Positions 1 through 8,536 of a stretch of 47,296 bases of DNA are shown here, one piece after another. The translations under genes were made by a program, and so were the position numbers. Below the pieces are notes generated by a model. The model was given only the letters and a program-made list of their open reading frames with translations. It made no database searches and had not been told where the DNA came from. Every line of letters begins with the position of its first letter. Positions within the stretch are counted from its first letter, which is position 1. Origin of the DNA: Leptospirales bacterium (lineage in GTDB: Bacteria > Spirochaetota > Leptospiria > Leptospirales > Leptospiraceae); assembly GCA_013297885.1 (NCBI GenBank), contig JAAFIR010000037.1, positions 1 through 47,296 of the forward strand, in the 5' to 3' direction.

Positions 1-124
1 AGCTTACAAAACAATTAAGCAAAGTATTAAAATTTATAATGAATCTAGACTTCATCAAAGTATAGATTATAAAACTCCTAATGAAGCATACTACGAAAAG
101 TGGTATACCTATTTTAGGAATTGA
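1..124 (+). mobile_element. IS3-family transposase (OrfB), 3' end only
   Basis: The frame from position 2 to the TGA at 122-124 encodes the last 40 residues of a DDE integrase-type transposase. The tail reads YNESRLHQSIDYKTPNEAYY, the usual end of IS3-family OrfB proteins, which follows the catalytic Glu helix. The rest lies outside the window. The stop codon sits directly on the 3' end of a disrupted DUF1566 lipoprotein on the other strand, so the right end of the element is at about 119-130. The left window edge inside an insertion sequence suggests an assembly break at a repeat. Confidence 0.85.
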
Positions 125-1443
125 CAGAGTTCCCCCATTGATAATTGTTTACAGTGCCTGAACAGGTTGCATCGTTGTTCTGACTTCTGCTACACTTCTG
201 CCAGATTAGTCCAGTTTTTTTGTCTAGTATTGTTCCATTATTGTTGTCCACAAAATTTTGAGTTGAGTTTTCTTGTTCGGATATACAACGTACATAAGCG
301 TTATTGGTCTTAGTGAAGTTGTTGACAACACCATTAGAGAAATAAACAAGCAACGCTAGTGCTGTATTAGTTGCGTTGGTAGTAGAACTCCAATAAGTGT
401 TAAAAACCGTAGCCGGAAAAGCCGCATTGATTGATGGATTTGAAACTCCACTATCCACTAAGTCAACTAGCTCATTTACTGTTGGGACACGCCAAGTTCT
501 TCCAGCTAAAGTTAAACCAGAACAATAAGTTGTTTGGTTTGCCCAGGTGTCCTGTGTAGCAGTACCAATTCCACATGTTGCACCAGAAAGTCCCCTTGAG
601 CATCTCTGCCAGATTAATCCAGAATAGTTGTCTGTTACAGTTCCGTCCATATTATTTGTGTAAGAGCGTGCAACACCAGTTTGGTTTGTGCCATTATCTC
701 CTGCTTGGTAAACGGTTGTTTGTCCTGTGCGAATGGAGAGATAAGAATATTCTCTAGTAACTGTGTCTGATCCCACTCCATCTTTAAAATTTTTACATTT
801 TAAAGTGAGTCCAGCAAGATGGTAAACATCTACTGGTGTGGAATAAATTGTTGAATTTGAAGTTGGCTCGTTTCCGTTTGTGGTGCAACGAATTTGTCCA
901 CAATTGGATGATGTGAAAGTGATGGTTTGGGGTGTGGAATAATTTCCAGATGCAAGTGAAAATGTTGGGGTTGTGCTGGAACAAGAAATAGAAATATTTG
1001 AAACATTTGCAGAAATTGTGCCAAAACCAGAAGTCACATTACAAGTTGAGTTTGTAGGCTGGGTTGTTATAGATACAGAATAAGCAATTCCAGATGATAA
1101 AGTATTAGCAAACTGAAATGTAGAGGAACCTGAATTGATGGTTAATGTTTGGTTGGAAGGAGCTCCAACTTGAAAGGACTAAACCATTTGTAGTTAAACC
1201 AGTTATGTTGCCACCTAGTGTGAAACTTCGAGCAGGACTTCCTGTCCCTGTTGCGACTCCTGTTCCTGTCCCTGTTGCAACTCCTGTTCGAGTACCTGTT
1301 ACACCTACAAATCGAATTAAACCAGTAGTTATCAAACTACTTGTAACCGGATTATTGGTGTTAGAAAAATCAAATATAGATTTTTTTGCTTCACGGCAAT
1401 TAAGTTGAAATAAAATGAAACTAATAAATAGAAACTTTGGCAT
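114..1443 (-). pseudogene. DUF1566 lipoprotein, frameshifted and cut by IS3
   Basis: The start at 1443 (ATGCCAAAG, preceded by AAAGG) gives a lipoprotein signal peptide with lipobox QLNC. A low-complexity GVATGTGTG stretch follows, then a small beta domain (GGNITGLTTNGLVLS). The frame breaks near 1165-1180. The other frame continues the same domain (VGAPSNQTLTINSG) into a chitobiase-type C-terminal domain (TPTFSLASGNYSTPQTITF) and the DUF1566 repeats (GLIWQRCSRG, GRTWRVPTVNELVDLV, YVRCIS). Restoring the frame needs one extra base. The protein then stops at NYQWGNSVNS, exactly where intact relatives continue CNSLTLAGRTWRLP, because the IS3 end begins there. Two independent lesions make this a pseudogene. 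An intact product would be a surface or periplasm-facing lipoprotein of unknown role. Confidence 0.88.
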
Positions 1444-1795
1444 GTAAAATCCTTTTTGCTTTCAAAAAATTTAACACAGTTTTTTGGGTAATAACCAGAT
1501 CTACCTGTTTTGGTGTATCTGATATTGTAAACACGCCAACTGAATTTGTGTTTTCAGTAGCTAAAATATTACCTTTATCACAAATACCTAAATTATTAAT
1601 AGGTGCAACTTGAACAATTCCGTTTCGAATAATACCTTTTACTGCTTGAACTGAAATAGAAATTTGGTTTGAATTTCTCCAAAAAAGAAGTGCTGCAGGG
1701 AAAAGAGATTTGGAATCATCTTCGGTTGTCAATGGTTTACAATTTGAAATTGTAAAAAGTGATAAAAAGAAAATGAATAAACTTTTTTTTAAAAT
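1421..1795 (-). CDS. Small putative lipoprotein with an apparent ATT start
   Basis: The frame reads KKSLFIFFLSLFTISNCKPL, a typical spirochaete lipoprotein signal peptide with lipobox ISNC, then about 100 residues with a small beta domain (SISVQAVKGIIRNGIVQV). No ATG, GTG or TTG precedes the signal peptide before the upstream in-frame TAG. AGGAG at 1802-1806 lies six bases before an in-frame ATT at 1793-1795, and a consensus promoter lies upstream. Either ATT is the start, as in infC of enteric bacteria, or an ATG has mutated. The first in-frame TTG, at 1732, would remove the signal peptide. The 3' end overlaps the next lipoprotein by 23 bases, so the pair is probably one transcript. The family is not recognised. 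Confidence 0.55.
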   Translation of the reverse strand: MLKKSLFIFFLSLFTISNCKPLTTEDDSKSLFPAALLFWRNSNQISISVQAVKGIIRNGIVQVAPINNLGICDKGNILATENTNSVGVFTISDTPKQVDLVITQKTVLNFLKAKRILHAKVSIY

Positions 1796-1893
1796 AATTA
1801 ACTCCTAAAACTTTTACATGGTAAAAAAGAATTGATACAAATTATGTTTTATGGTAAAAAAAAGAAGATTAAAATGATATCAGCTTTTGATAA

Positions 1894-1921
1894 ATTATAA
1901 TAAATTGAACAGACTTGTCAA
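1894..1921 (-). promoter_or_regulatory. Consensus sigma-70 promoter for the lipoprotein pair
   Basis: On the minus strand TTGACA (1921-1916) and TATAAT (1899-1894) are separated by 16 bases, a perfect match in both boxes. Transcription would begin near 1887 and leave a leader of about 90 bases before the ribosome-binding site at 1802-1806. It is the strongest promoter-like match I found in the window and drives two damaged lipoprotein genes. Confidence 0.7.
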
Positions 1922-2280
1922 TAAATTTATTGCAATTAGCAAAGTTTTTTTGATAAGGGCTAGCCTTTTTTCTATAGAAAATGAACTCTAGTAACCAAAC
2001 TTTTCAGATAAATGTATTTTTTTTGTGATTTTTTTTTGCAAAACTAAACAACTTAAACCAAAGGAGTTCCTGTTAAGTTCGTTTTTTTGCAATTTCAGGG
2101 AGTTTCACTACACAAAAAATTTTTTGCATAACTATTCATTTGGCAAAAAGATTTCTCAAAACAAAAAAATTTAAAAAAACTAAAGTCTATTTTGCAAATC
2201 AAATTTTTCACTTAAAAAAAATCCTTATTAAAAGAAATTTACTTCTAAACTAAAGAATTTTCCTATACAATGCTGTTGCT

Positions 2281-2467
2281 GCGAAAGGGATTGAAACGGG
2301 GTCATAAAATTTTGAATAAAATTTTATGACCGAAGTTGAAAGCCCGGTTTTTCGTAAATATTGAATTAAAAATGAAAAATTAAAAATGAGTTTTAACTCA
2401 TTTAATTTTACATTCTTCATTTTAAATTCAACATTTTTTCTGCGAAGCAGAAAAGAAAAATTCGCCC
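2281..2467 (+). repeat. Three-way-junction intergenic element, copy A
   Basis: GCGAA (2281-2285) pairs with TTCGC (2461-2465) to close the element. Inside come the joint AGGGATTGAAACGG, a perfect 14-bp hairpin (2300-2313 with 2318-2331, loop GAAT), the joint GTTGAAAGCCCGG, and a long imperfect AT hairpin whose tip is AATGAGT/ACTCATT. The same order is seen at 13016, 19443, 24847 and 39377. It sits between divergently placed genes in the gene-free stretch 1796-2545. The rest of that stretch is AT-rich; apart from the promoter I see nothing else in it. Confidence 0.7.
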
Positions 2468-2545
2468 AAAAAAACAACTAAGACCAATTCAAAAAATACT
2501 TTACTGGTCAGGTTTTTGCTAAAAATAGAATTTAAGAAGGTAAAA

Positions 2546-3238
2546 ATGAAGAATTTACTAATAATTTTATTTGCGATTAGTCTTTATAATTGTGATGATA
2601 ATTCACCAGTAATTGAAACACTTGACGGTGACAAACTCACTGTAAAAAAATTTGAACAAGCCTATGAAACAGCAATTGAGTCTATGAGTCGTATGCAAAA
2701 TGTGGAAAAAGAAAATTTGATTAAAATCATTTCTAAAGAAAGATCAGAAATTTCTGATGATGACCAAATTGGTTTACAACTTTACGAACAATTTCAAAAG
2801 AAAAATTTTTATGAAACATATAGAAATGCTTTAATGGTTAAAAAAGCTGCTGATAAATCTGGTTTTACTTCAAGAGCTGATATAAAAAGTATTATTGCAT
2901 TTGCTGAAATGCAAACTGTAAACCAACTTTACATCACTGAACAAGTTGAGAAAAAAATTCAAATTTCAGAAGATGATATAAAAACTAAAGTGGAAGATTT
3001 AAGAAAAGATGCAAAATTTAGAAATGAACCTTTAGACAAACTAACTCAATATGCTCGTGGATATTTAAAAGCACAAGCTTCAAGAGAATTGCTTCCTAAA
3101 ATTTATGAAAGAGTAAAAGAAGGAATTTCAATTAAACATAATGAAAAATTTGAACTAGACCAATATTTCAAATCAGGTATTCCTGAAAATTTAAAAAAAT
3201 TAAACGAATCCAAGAAAGAAGAATCTGAAAAAAAATAA
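2546..3238 (+). CDS. Putative lipoprotein, SurA-N-like helical protein
   Basis: The start at 2546 is chosen because AGAAGG lies five bases upstream and the signal peptide MKNLLIILFAISLYNC begins there; an upstream in-frame ATG at 2516 would add ten charged residues. Cys16 after LYN is the likely lipid site. The remaining 215 residues are charged and helical. The order of helices (DGDKLTVKKFEQAYETAIE, later ITEQVEKKIQISEDDIKTKV) resembles the SurA or trigger-factor-type N-terminal chaperone fold seen in some leptospiral lipoproteins such as LipL31. No PPIase domain follows. It abuts uppP without a gap, so the two are probably co-transcribed. The chaperone role is inference. Confidence 0.75.
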   Translation: MKNLLIILFAISLYNCDDNSPVIETLDGDKLTVKKFEQAYETAIESMSRMQNVEKENLIKIISKERSEISDDDQIGLQLYEQFQKKNFYETYRNALMVKKAADKSGFTSRADIKSIIAFAEMQTVNQLYITEQVEKKIQISEDDIKTKVEDLRKDAKFRNEPLDKLTQYARGYLKAQASRELLPKIYERVKEGISIKHNEKFELDQYFKSGIPENLKKLNESKKEESEKK

Positions 3239-4069
3239 TTGGGAATTTTCTTAAATGCTTTTTTAAGAAGCATAATCGAATCTATTACAGAATTTCTGCC
3301 CGTATCTTCAACCGGGCATTTATTTTTATTCTCTTCAAATTTCCCTTTTACGGGAATTGAAAATGCAAATGAATTTGATGATCTATTTGATATTTTTATT
3401 CAGTCTGGAGCTATACTTGCAGTTTTAGTTTTGTACTTTTCTTTTTTAAAAGAAAAATTTTTACTTAGTGTAAATTATTTAAAAAAACAAACTGAAGATT
3501 TTTCAGGAATTCAATTTTTTATAAGTATTTTGATAGGAACTATTCCCATTTTAGTTTTTGGTTTTATATTTAAAAAAAAATTAGATATTATTAAATCTAG
3601 TGAAAACTTATTATTGGTTTTGGGACTTGCTTGGTTAATTGGAGGAGTATTAATTTTAACAATTGAAAAATTTTTCTCCACTGAAACAAAAACCCAACTT
3701 ACTTTTAAAGATTCAATCCTAATTGGAATTTTTCAATGTGTAGCATTAATACCCGGAGTTTCAAGATCTGGTGCAACTATCATGACAAGCAAAATCCTTG
3801 GATTAAAAAAAGACATTTCAGCTGAGTATTCCTTTTTTCTTGCTATACCAGTTTTGATTTCAGCATCAGCATATAAACTTTTTAAATATAGAACAATTTT
3901 AAATTCAGAAAATTTAATAATTTTAACATTTGGTTTTGTGCTTAGTTTTATTTTTTCAATTTTAGTTATTCGATTGTTTATAAGATTTATAAAAAAATAT
4001 TCTTTTATAAGTTTTGGATATTATAGAATATTTCTTGGAATAATAGTTTTAATAATATATTTTAGATAG
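3239..4069 (+). CDS. uppP: Undecaprenyl-diphosphate phosphatase
   Basis: This 276-residue membrane protein dephosphorylates undecaprenyl diphosphate to recycle the lipid carrier for peptidoglycan and surface polysaccharide. Both family signatures are present: [14 protein letters not shown] near the N-terminus, with the glutamates and the serine/histidine motif, and [10 protein letters not shown] at about residues 175-184. Length and about eight hydrophobic segments fit BacA/UppP. The start is TTG, placed directly after the TAA of the preceding lipoprotein, which implies translational coupling. The 3' end overlaps the converging STAS gene by eight bases. Confidence 0.95.
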   Translation: MGIFLNAFLRSIIESITEFLPVSSTGHLFLFSSNFPFTGIENANEFDDLFDIFIQSGAILAVLVLYFSFLKEKFLLSVNYLKKQTEDFSGIQFFISILIGTIPILVFGFIFKKKLDIIKSSENLLLVLGLAWLIGGVLILTIEKFFSTETKTQLTFKDSILIGIFQCVALIPGVSRSGATIMTSKILGLKKDISAEYSFFLAIPVLISASAYKLFKYRTILNSENLIILTFGFVLSFIFSILVIRLFIRFIKKYSFISFGYYRIFLGIIVLIIYFR

Positions 4070-4394
4070 TTAAAAAATTTTCAAGTGTTGAGAGTGGGAT
4101 ATATTTTTCGATCTGAGAAATTTTTAAAATTCCTCTAATGTTGGTTGGAGGATCCAAAATAAAAAGAGTTATATTTTTTCGTTTAAAATCGTTAATCAAA
4201 CGAATAATTGAACCCATACCAGAAGAATCAATATTTCTACATAATTTCATACTAATTCCAACAGTAAAAATATGAGGAGCTAATTTTTGTTTTAGTTCAA
4301 TTTCAAATTCTTTAAATGTCATCATATCCAGCATTCCTTCTAATTTAAAAATTAGTTTGGAGCCATCTTCGTAAGAATCAAATTTTAAACTCAT
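4062..4394 (-). CDS. STAS-domain anti-sigma factor antagonist
   Basis: This 110-residue single-domain protein carries the STAS switch motif [15 protein letters not shown] at about residues 52-66. The serine pair after Asp is the usual phosphorylation site in SpoIIAA/RsbV proteins, where a kinase-like anti-sigma factor phosphorylates the serine to break binding. The flanking strands ([11 protein letters not shown] and [10 protein letters not shown]) fit the fold. It stands alone on its strand and converges on uppP. Its partner is not adjacent; the ATPase at 6106-6822 is the nearest candidate. Confidence 0.85.
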   Translation of the reverse strand: MSLKFDSYEDGSKLIFKLEGMLDMMTFKEFEIELKQKLAPHIFTVGISMKLCRNIDSSGMGSIIRLINDFKRKNITLFILDPPTNIRGILKISQIEKYIPLSTLENFLTI

Positions 4395-4569
4395 TTGAAC
4401 AAGATTCCAAACATTTTTTATTTTTACAATTAGGATTTTAAAAATTAATAGAAATAATTATAAAAATCTAAATTTAAAAAAATTTATTTGTAAAAATTAC
4501 CAAAGTTATCTAAAATGACATAGAATTGTATAATGAATAAAAAAATAAATTTATTTCAAAAAAACTTTT

Positions 4570-4600
4570 TTGACTTGATTCCAGTTCTTATTTGACTTGA
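4570..4600 (+). promoter_or_regulatory. Two 9-bp direct repeats upstream of the symporter
   Basis: TTGACTTGA occurs at 4570-4578 and again at 4592-4600, 22 bp apart, about two helical turns. This spacing suits a regulator binding one face of DNA. The second copy also resembles a -35 box, but the nearest -10-like hexamer (TAGAAT, 4612-4617) is only 14 bases away. The stretch 4395-4569 is otherwise plain AT-rich intergenic DNA. Confidence 0.35.
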
Positions 4601-4626
4601 AGATTACAGTCTAGAATGGATTATAT

Positions 4627-6141
4627 ATGGGAATCTGGGATTTAATTTTTTTAATTAGTTATTTAGCATTAATCGTTTATTTTGGTTTAAAATTTTCTAA
4701 ACAAAATACAAAAGAATCCTATTTTTTAGGAAATAAAAATCTACATTGGAGTTTAATTCTTTTTTCAATAGTCGCAACTGAAACGTCTAGTTTAACTTTT
4801 TTGAATATTCCATCAATAAGTTATAAAGGAGATCTAAATTTTTTACAAATTGCACTTGGTTTTATAATCGGAAGATTTTTAGTTTCAGCAATTTTAATTC
4901 CTTTTTATTTTAAAGAAGGTTATTCTAGCATATACGAACTTGTGAAAAATAAATTTGGAGTAAAAGCTCAAAAATTAGTTTCAGGAATTTTTTTGATTTC
5001 TAGAATTTTAGGAGATGGAATAAGGCTTTATGCAACTTCAATTCCAATTTCATTTTTACTTAAACAGTCTTTTTTAAATAATTTTTCTGATACTGAAATT
5101 AGAATTTTTTCATTATTACTAATTACAATTTTAACAGGGGTTTATACAATTCTTGGTGGCTTTCAATCAGTAATCATTACTGATAGCATTCAATTTTTTA
5201 TTTATATTTTTGGTGGAATTTATTCTTTTTATTTTTTATATTCTTTACTCAATTTAAATTCAACAGAAATCATTTCAATTTTATCTGAAAAAAATAAATT
5301 ACAAATTTTTGATTTTAAAGGTACATTAAATTTAATTTATAAAATATATATTACATTAGAAATTAAAAATTTTTTATCTTTAATTTATTCATTATTTGTT
5401 AGTATTAATGGTGTGATTGCAGGTATTTTTATTTCAATTGGCTCACACGGAGTTGACCAAATGTTTGCACAAAGATATTTAGCTACAAAAAATGAAAAAG
5501 AAAGCAAACTTGCTCTTAACTTATCAGGTATTATTGTATTTTTTCAGTTTTGTTTATTTTTAGGAATTGGTTTATTATTATCTATTTATTATTCCAATGA
5601 AGTAATAAAAGGAGATAAAGTATTTTCAAAATTTATAACTGAAAAAATTCCATCTCCACTTTTAGGCATAATTCTAGCTGCAATTTTAGCAAGTGCTATG
5701 TCCACTTTATCCAGCTCCATAAATTCAATGTCGATGACAATTGTATATGACTGGCTAAAAAATAAGGATTCAAAAAAAAATAATATTTTATTAAGTTTAA
5801 TTTGGTCTCTTGTATTATTTTTTAGTTCCATGCTTCCTTATTTTTTTACTGAGGATTTTGGAAAAAATTTAGTTGAAATTGGATTAAAAATTGCTTCTTA
5901 TTTTTATGGAAGTTTAATTGGATTATTTTTTTATATTCGATTTACCAAATCAAAAAAAGAAGGATCATCATTTAACTGCATTTTATCTTTATTAATTTCT
6001 ATTTTTATAACAATATATTTAAGTTTTGAATTTAAACTAATTTCTGCGTATTTAATTCCAGTTGGAATTTTGAGTTTTTATATACCTCTAATCCTAATGA
6101 ATTTTTTAAATCGCAATATGACGTTTACTGATAAAATTTAA
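4627..6141 (+). CDS. Sodium:solute symporter family transporter
   Basis: This 504-residue polytopic protein has about 13 hydrophobic segments, as in SSS-family transporters that couple solute uptake to sodium. Recognisable parts are the start IWDLIFLISYLALIVYFGLK, the KESYFLGNKNLHW loop after helix 1, the SIVATETSSLTFLNIPS segment with the unwound-helix signature, SHGVDQMFAQRYLATKNEKE in the middle, and ILASAMSTLSSSINSMSMT, the conserved helix with sodium-binding serines. The substrate cannot be told. ATG at 4627 has no clear ribosome-binding site. The end overlaps the converging ATPase gene by 36 bases. Confidence 0.9.
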   Translation: MGIWDLIFLISYLALIVYFGLKFSKQNTKESYFLGNKNLHWSLILFSIVATETSSLTFLNIPSISYKGDLNFLQIALGFIIGRFLVSAILIPFYFKEGYSSIYELVKNKFGVKAQKLVSGIFLISRILGDGIRLYATSIPISFLLKQSFLNNFSDTEIRIFSLLLITILTGVYTILGGFQSVIITDSIQFFIYIFGGIYSFYFLYSLLNLNSTEIISILSEKNKLQIFDFKGTLNLIYKIYITLEIKNFLSLIYSLFVSINGVIAGIFISIGSHGVDQMFAQRYLATKNEKESKLALNLSGIIVFFQFCLFLGIGLLLSIYYSNEVIKGDKVFSKFITEKIPSPLLGIILAAILASAMSTLSSSINSMSMTIVYDWLKNKDSKKNNILLSLIWSLVLFFSSMLPYFFTEDFGKNLVEIGLKIASYFYGSLIGLFFYIRFTKSKKEGSSFNCILSLLISIFITIYLSFEFKLISAYLIPVGILSFYIPLILMNFLNRNMTFTDKI

Positions 6142-6822
6142 ATTAAAAGGGATTTCAATCCGAGCAAAAGTATTTCCATCTTTAGTTCCAATTCGATATA
6201 ATGAAGGATCTAATTCTTCAGCTTTAAGAAGAATTAAACTTAGGACAAGTCCAAGACCTTCACCTTCTGTATTATCAGCATTTTCCATATAATAACTCAT
6301 AAGGTTATCATATTTTTCACCTAATGCTAGCTTTTCACGAATTCTTAATTCTTCAGATGGTAGAAGTAAAGTATTATTTAAAATTTCAACTTCAAGTCCT
6401 TGGTCATCAAAACTAAATTGAACTTTTACATATACTCCTTTATCTTTATTTTTCAAACCGTAATTTCTAAGATTAGCTTTGTTGATTAGTTTTTTAAATT
6501 CAATAATTCCTTTTTGATATTCCATCGAATCTTTTATGTTTAAAGCATGCTCTAGAAAAAAAAGTTTTTTTGCATTTGCTTTAACACCATTTAGAATAGA
6601 TTCAAAAATAATATTGTAAACTGTGTTAATTAATTTTTCTTTTTTATATTTTATCAAAATTAACTTGAGAGCATGTTTGATAACTTCTTCAATTGAATTT
6701 GTGAATCCATAAACCATAATAATAATTTTTTTAGAATTTATAAATTCAGAATCCAATAATTTCATTGAATCTATTTCATCCATTCCGGCAATTTCTTCGA
6801 TTGTAATCTGATTATTACTCAT
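6106..6822 (-). CDS. Bergerat-fold ATPase-like regulator, possible STAS partner
   Basis: This 238-residue protein ends with an HATPase-like domain. YNIIFESILNGVKANA at about residues 67-82 looks like the N-box helix (Glu...Asn), and EGEGLGLVLSLILLKA at about 191-206 is a clear G2-box. The usual DxGxG of the G1-box is replaced by NNTLLL, so ATP binding may be altered. There is no HisKA domain and no phospho-accepting His segment, so it is not an ordinary histidine kinase. It starts three bases after the stop of the STAS gene, so the two are one operon. RsbW/SpoIIAB-like partner switching is the natural reading but is inference. Confidence 0.7.
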   Translation of the reverse strand: MSNNQITIEEIAGMDEIDSMKLLDSEFINSKKIIIMVYGFTNSIEEVIKHALKLILIKYKKEKLINTVYNIIFESILNGVKANAKKLFFLEHALNIKDSMEYQKGIIEFKKLINKANLRNYGLKNKDKGVYVKVQFSFDDQGLEVEILNNTLLLPSEELRIREKLALGEKYDNLMSYYMENADNTEGEGLGLVLSLILLKAEELDPSLYRIGTKDGNTFARIEIPFNLNFISKRHIAI

Positions 6823-6825
6823 TTT

Positions 6826-7167
6826 TTAAAGCTCTAAACAAGCCTCAACAGCAGAATCTTCATCAGCAAACATTTGTGATGGAGTGTTTTTTACTGAAAG
6901 CTTAATTATGTTTTCTACTGCACCATGACAATTACAGATATGAATTATACCATTATGCTTAAATAAATTTGATAAAGTTCTAAGAATCACGCCAACTCCA
7001 GATGAATCAATAAATGGAACTTCATTAAAATTGAATACAATTCTATATTTTTTTTGAGCCATTAATTCTTGCATCACTTCATTGATTGGTTCAATATCAT
7101 ACATAGTCACTTCACCTTTAATATCCAAAATGGGTATTGACTTTTTTTCTCTAAGTTCTACATTCAT
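6826..7167 (-). CDS. STAS-domain anti-sigma factor antagonist
   Basis: This 113-residue protein opens with MNVELREKKSIPILDIKGEV and holds the switch motif FNEVPFIDSSGVGVILRTL at about 48-66, with the serine pair that RsbW-type kinases phosphorylate. Length and strand order fit a free-standing RsbV/SpoIIAA protein. It is the first gene of a two-gene unit with the ATPase-like protein. Phosphorylation would be expected to control its binding to that partner; this is family knowledge, not seen directly. Confidence 0.9.
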   Translation of the reverse strand: MNVELREKKSIPILDIKGEVTMYDIEPINEVMQELMAQKKYRIVFNFNEVPFIDSSGVGVILRTLSNLFKHNGIIHICNCHGAVENIIKLSVKNTPSQMFADEDSAVEACLEL

Positions 7168-7316
7168 AATTACCTAATATTTCTAAATTTTCTTAAACAA
7201 TAGTTTTTTAAAATTTGATTGCATTTTGTCAATAAGAATCTTAAAATCTAATTAATTTACTTTAAACCAAATGTATTTAAATAATTTGAAAGATTTTTTT
7301 CGGTAAATTCCTTTTA

Positions 7317-7445
7317 ATGATACAAATTTTTAATTTTTTACAAAAAATTAAACCAACTACCAAAACCCAAAAAAAACAGACTTTTCAAACTTTAGTTTGT
7401 AAGCTAAATAAAAGTGATGAACTAGTTATTACTTTCACTCTTTAA
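7317..7445 (+). CDS. Possible 42-residue small protein
   Basis: An ATG-started frame encodes MIQIFNFLQKIKPTTKTQKK followed by QTFQTLVCKLNKSDELVITF and a short tail. The mix of basic residues and a terminal beta-like segment looks more protein-like than the surrounding AT-rich DNA, but no ribosome-binding site is visible and I recognise no family. It lies in the 430-base gap 7168-7595, whose only other visible structure is the hairpin at 7504-7543. Confidence 0.2.
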   Translation: MIQIFNFLQKIKPTTKTQKKQTFQTLVCKLNKSDELVITFTL

Positions 7446-7503
7446 CTTATACCGATTGACAATACTAATTACCTATTTTAAGCAACAAAATTCAAACGGA
7501 CAT

Positions 7504-7543
7504 ACACCTAGCTAAAAGTAATAGAATTACTTTTAACACCTAG
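7504..7543. repeat. Perfect hairpin flanked by 8-bp direct repeats
   Basis: TAAAAGTAAT (7513-7522), loop AGA, and ATTACTTTTA (7526-7535) form a perfect 10-bp stem. ACACCTAG flanks it at 7504-7511 and 7536-7543. A palindrome bracketed by an 8-bp direct repeat resembles a tiny insertion with target duplication, or an operator between half-sites. There is no run of T after the stem on the strand of the neighbouring gene, so a terminator is less likely. Confidence 0.4.
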
Positions 7544-7595
7544 TATAAAAAAAGGTTAAATCTTTTTTTTATTTAATCAATTTAAATTGAAGCTA

Positions 7596-8351
7596 TTAAT
7601 TTGGTTCGCAAGTTACAGAAATTTTAGAATTCAAATTAAAATTTAGTCTTATTGTTCTTTTACTGCCAGAAGCACAAACTTGACCTTGGGTTAAACTATC
7701 TGAAGCTACTCCGCCATCATAAGCTGTTTCTCCAATAAAGGTAATTTCATCTGAACCAGTGACTGAAACAGAACAAGGCTTTAAAGTATTTACTCTACCA
7801 TTATCTAATCTAGCAGCAAGAAAAGTTCCTCTTATGATATTTCCATTTGAAGGATCAATTCTAGCAAGAAAAGTCACTTTTGGTCCACCTCCATTTCCAT
7901 AAGAACGTTGCACAGCATCAGAAGAAACAAAATTTCTGAGTCCTGTGTTTCCACCTGTTGCACTAAAAGCAACAAATAAATTGCCTGAATTTGCAAATAG
8001 TGCTTCACCTCGAGAATCATCTGGGGAGGTATCATAATCAGATTTATTCCAATCTTCTAAACCACTAGTAACTTTTTTTACAAATGCATCCTGATTAATA
8101 GAACTCACTTGCCTATATCCAACTGTGTAAACTGAATTTCCTGATGTAGAAGTATTGGTTGTAGTTATTCCAGCACAAGTAGAACTAGCAAAATTTTCAG
8201 GAGCATTTGAAATGGTTGTGGGGCTTGTCTGATTTTGTCTAAAAATTGTAGCTAAAAAAAATCTGGTTTGATTTTCTTGGTTTTGTTTTTTGCCGTCATC
8301 AAATATCTCATTATTACAATTTAGCAAAAAAATAAAAATTATAAACTTCAT
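7596..8351 (-). CDS. Putative lipoprotein, unknown function
   Basis: A very short signal peptide, MKFIIFIFLLNC, ends in a lipobox at Cys12, followed by a polar linker. The body (about 70-250) has repeated beta-strand-like stretches such as NSVYTVGYRQ, GNLFVAFSATGG, VTFLARIDPSNGNIIRGTFL and SDEITFIGETAYDGG, resembling beta-propeller (SBBP-like) lipoproteins of Leptospira. Three cysteines late in the chain may form disulfides. I can name no function. The start ATG at 8351 directly opens the signal peptide. Confidence 0.75.
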   Translation of the reverse strand: MKFIIFIFLLNCNNEIFDDGKKQNQENQTRFFLATIFRQNQTSPTTISNAPENFASSTCAGITTTNTSTSGNSVYTVGYRQVSSINQDAFVKKVTSGLEDWNKSDYDTSPDDSRGEALFANSGNLFVAFSATGGNTGLRNFVSSDAVQRSYGNGGGPKVTFLARIDPSNGNIIRGTFLAARLDNGRVNTLKPCSVSVTGSDEITFIGETAYDGGVASDSLTQGQVCASGSKRTIRLNFNLNSKISVTCEPN

Positions 8352-8448
8352 ATTTTCTTAGACTTTTTCGATCAATATGTATCATAAAATTCTTTACTGC
8401 AAAATTTAATGAATTTTTATCAAAAAGTTTTAATCACTTATCCTGTTT

Positions 8449-8469
8449 ATTTGTCATGATAAGACAAAT
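8449..8469. promoter_or_regulatory. Operator-like inverted repeat in a divergent promoter region
   Basis: ATTTGTC (8449-8455) and GACAAAT (8463-8469) are perfect 7-bp arms with a 7-base spacer. The site lies between two divergent genes, the lipoprotein starting at 8351 and the methyltransferase starting at 8537, where a dimeric regulator could control both. It contains TTTGTC/GACAAA half-sites that recall the TTTG-N5-CAAA box reported for leptospiral LexA, but the spacing differs, so I do not call it a LexA site. Confidence 0.35.
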
Positions 8470-8536
8470 TGGCATATTTAAAATTTCGAGTAAGATTTTG
8501 ATTTAATTTTTTTTTGGTCAATAAGAAATGTAAATT

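Noticed and set aside
1240-1310. Plus-strand VPVPVATPVPV-coding frame as a gene
   Set aside because: It is the antisense of the GVATGTGTG low-complexity stretch in the DUF1566 lipoprotein, which has the signal peptide and domains.
2250-2477. 75-codon minus-strand reading frame
   Set aside because: It lies across the hairpins of element A, its residues just translate AT-rich stem arms, and it has no ribosome-binding site.
6106-6822. Ordinary sensor histidine kinase
   Set aside because: No HisKA or phospho-accepting histidine segment and no DxGxG G1-box; only an ATPase-like fold can be supported.
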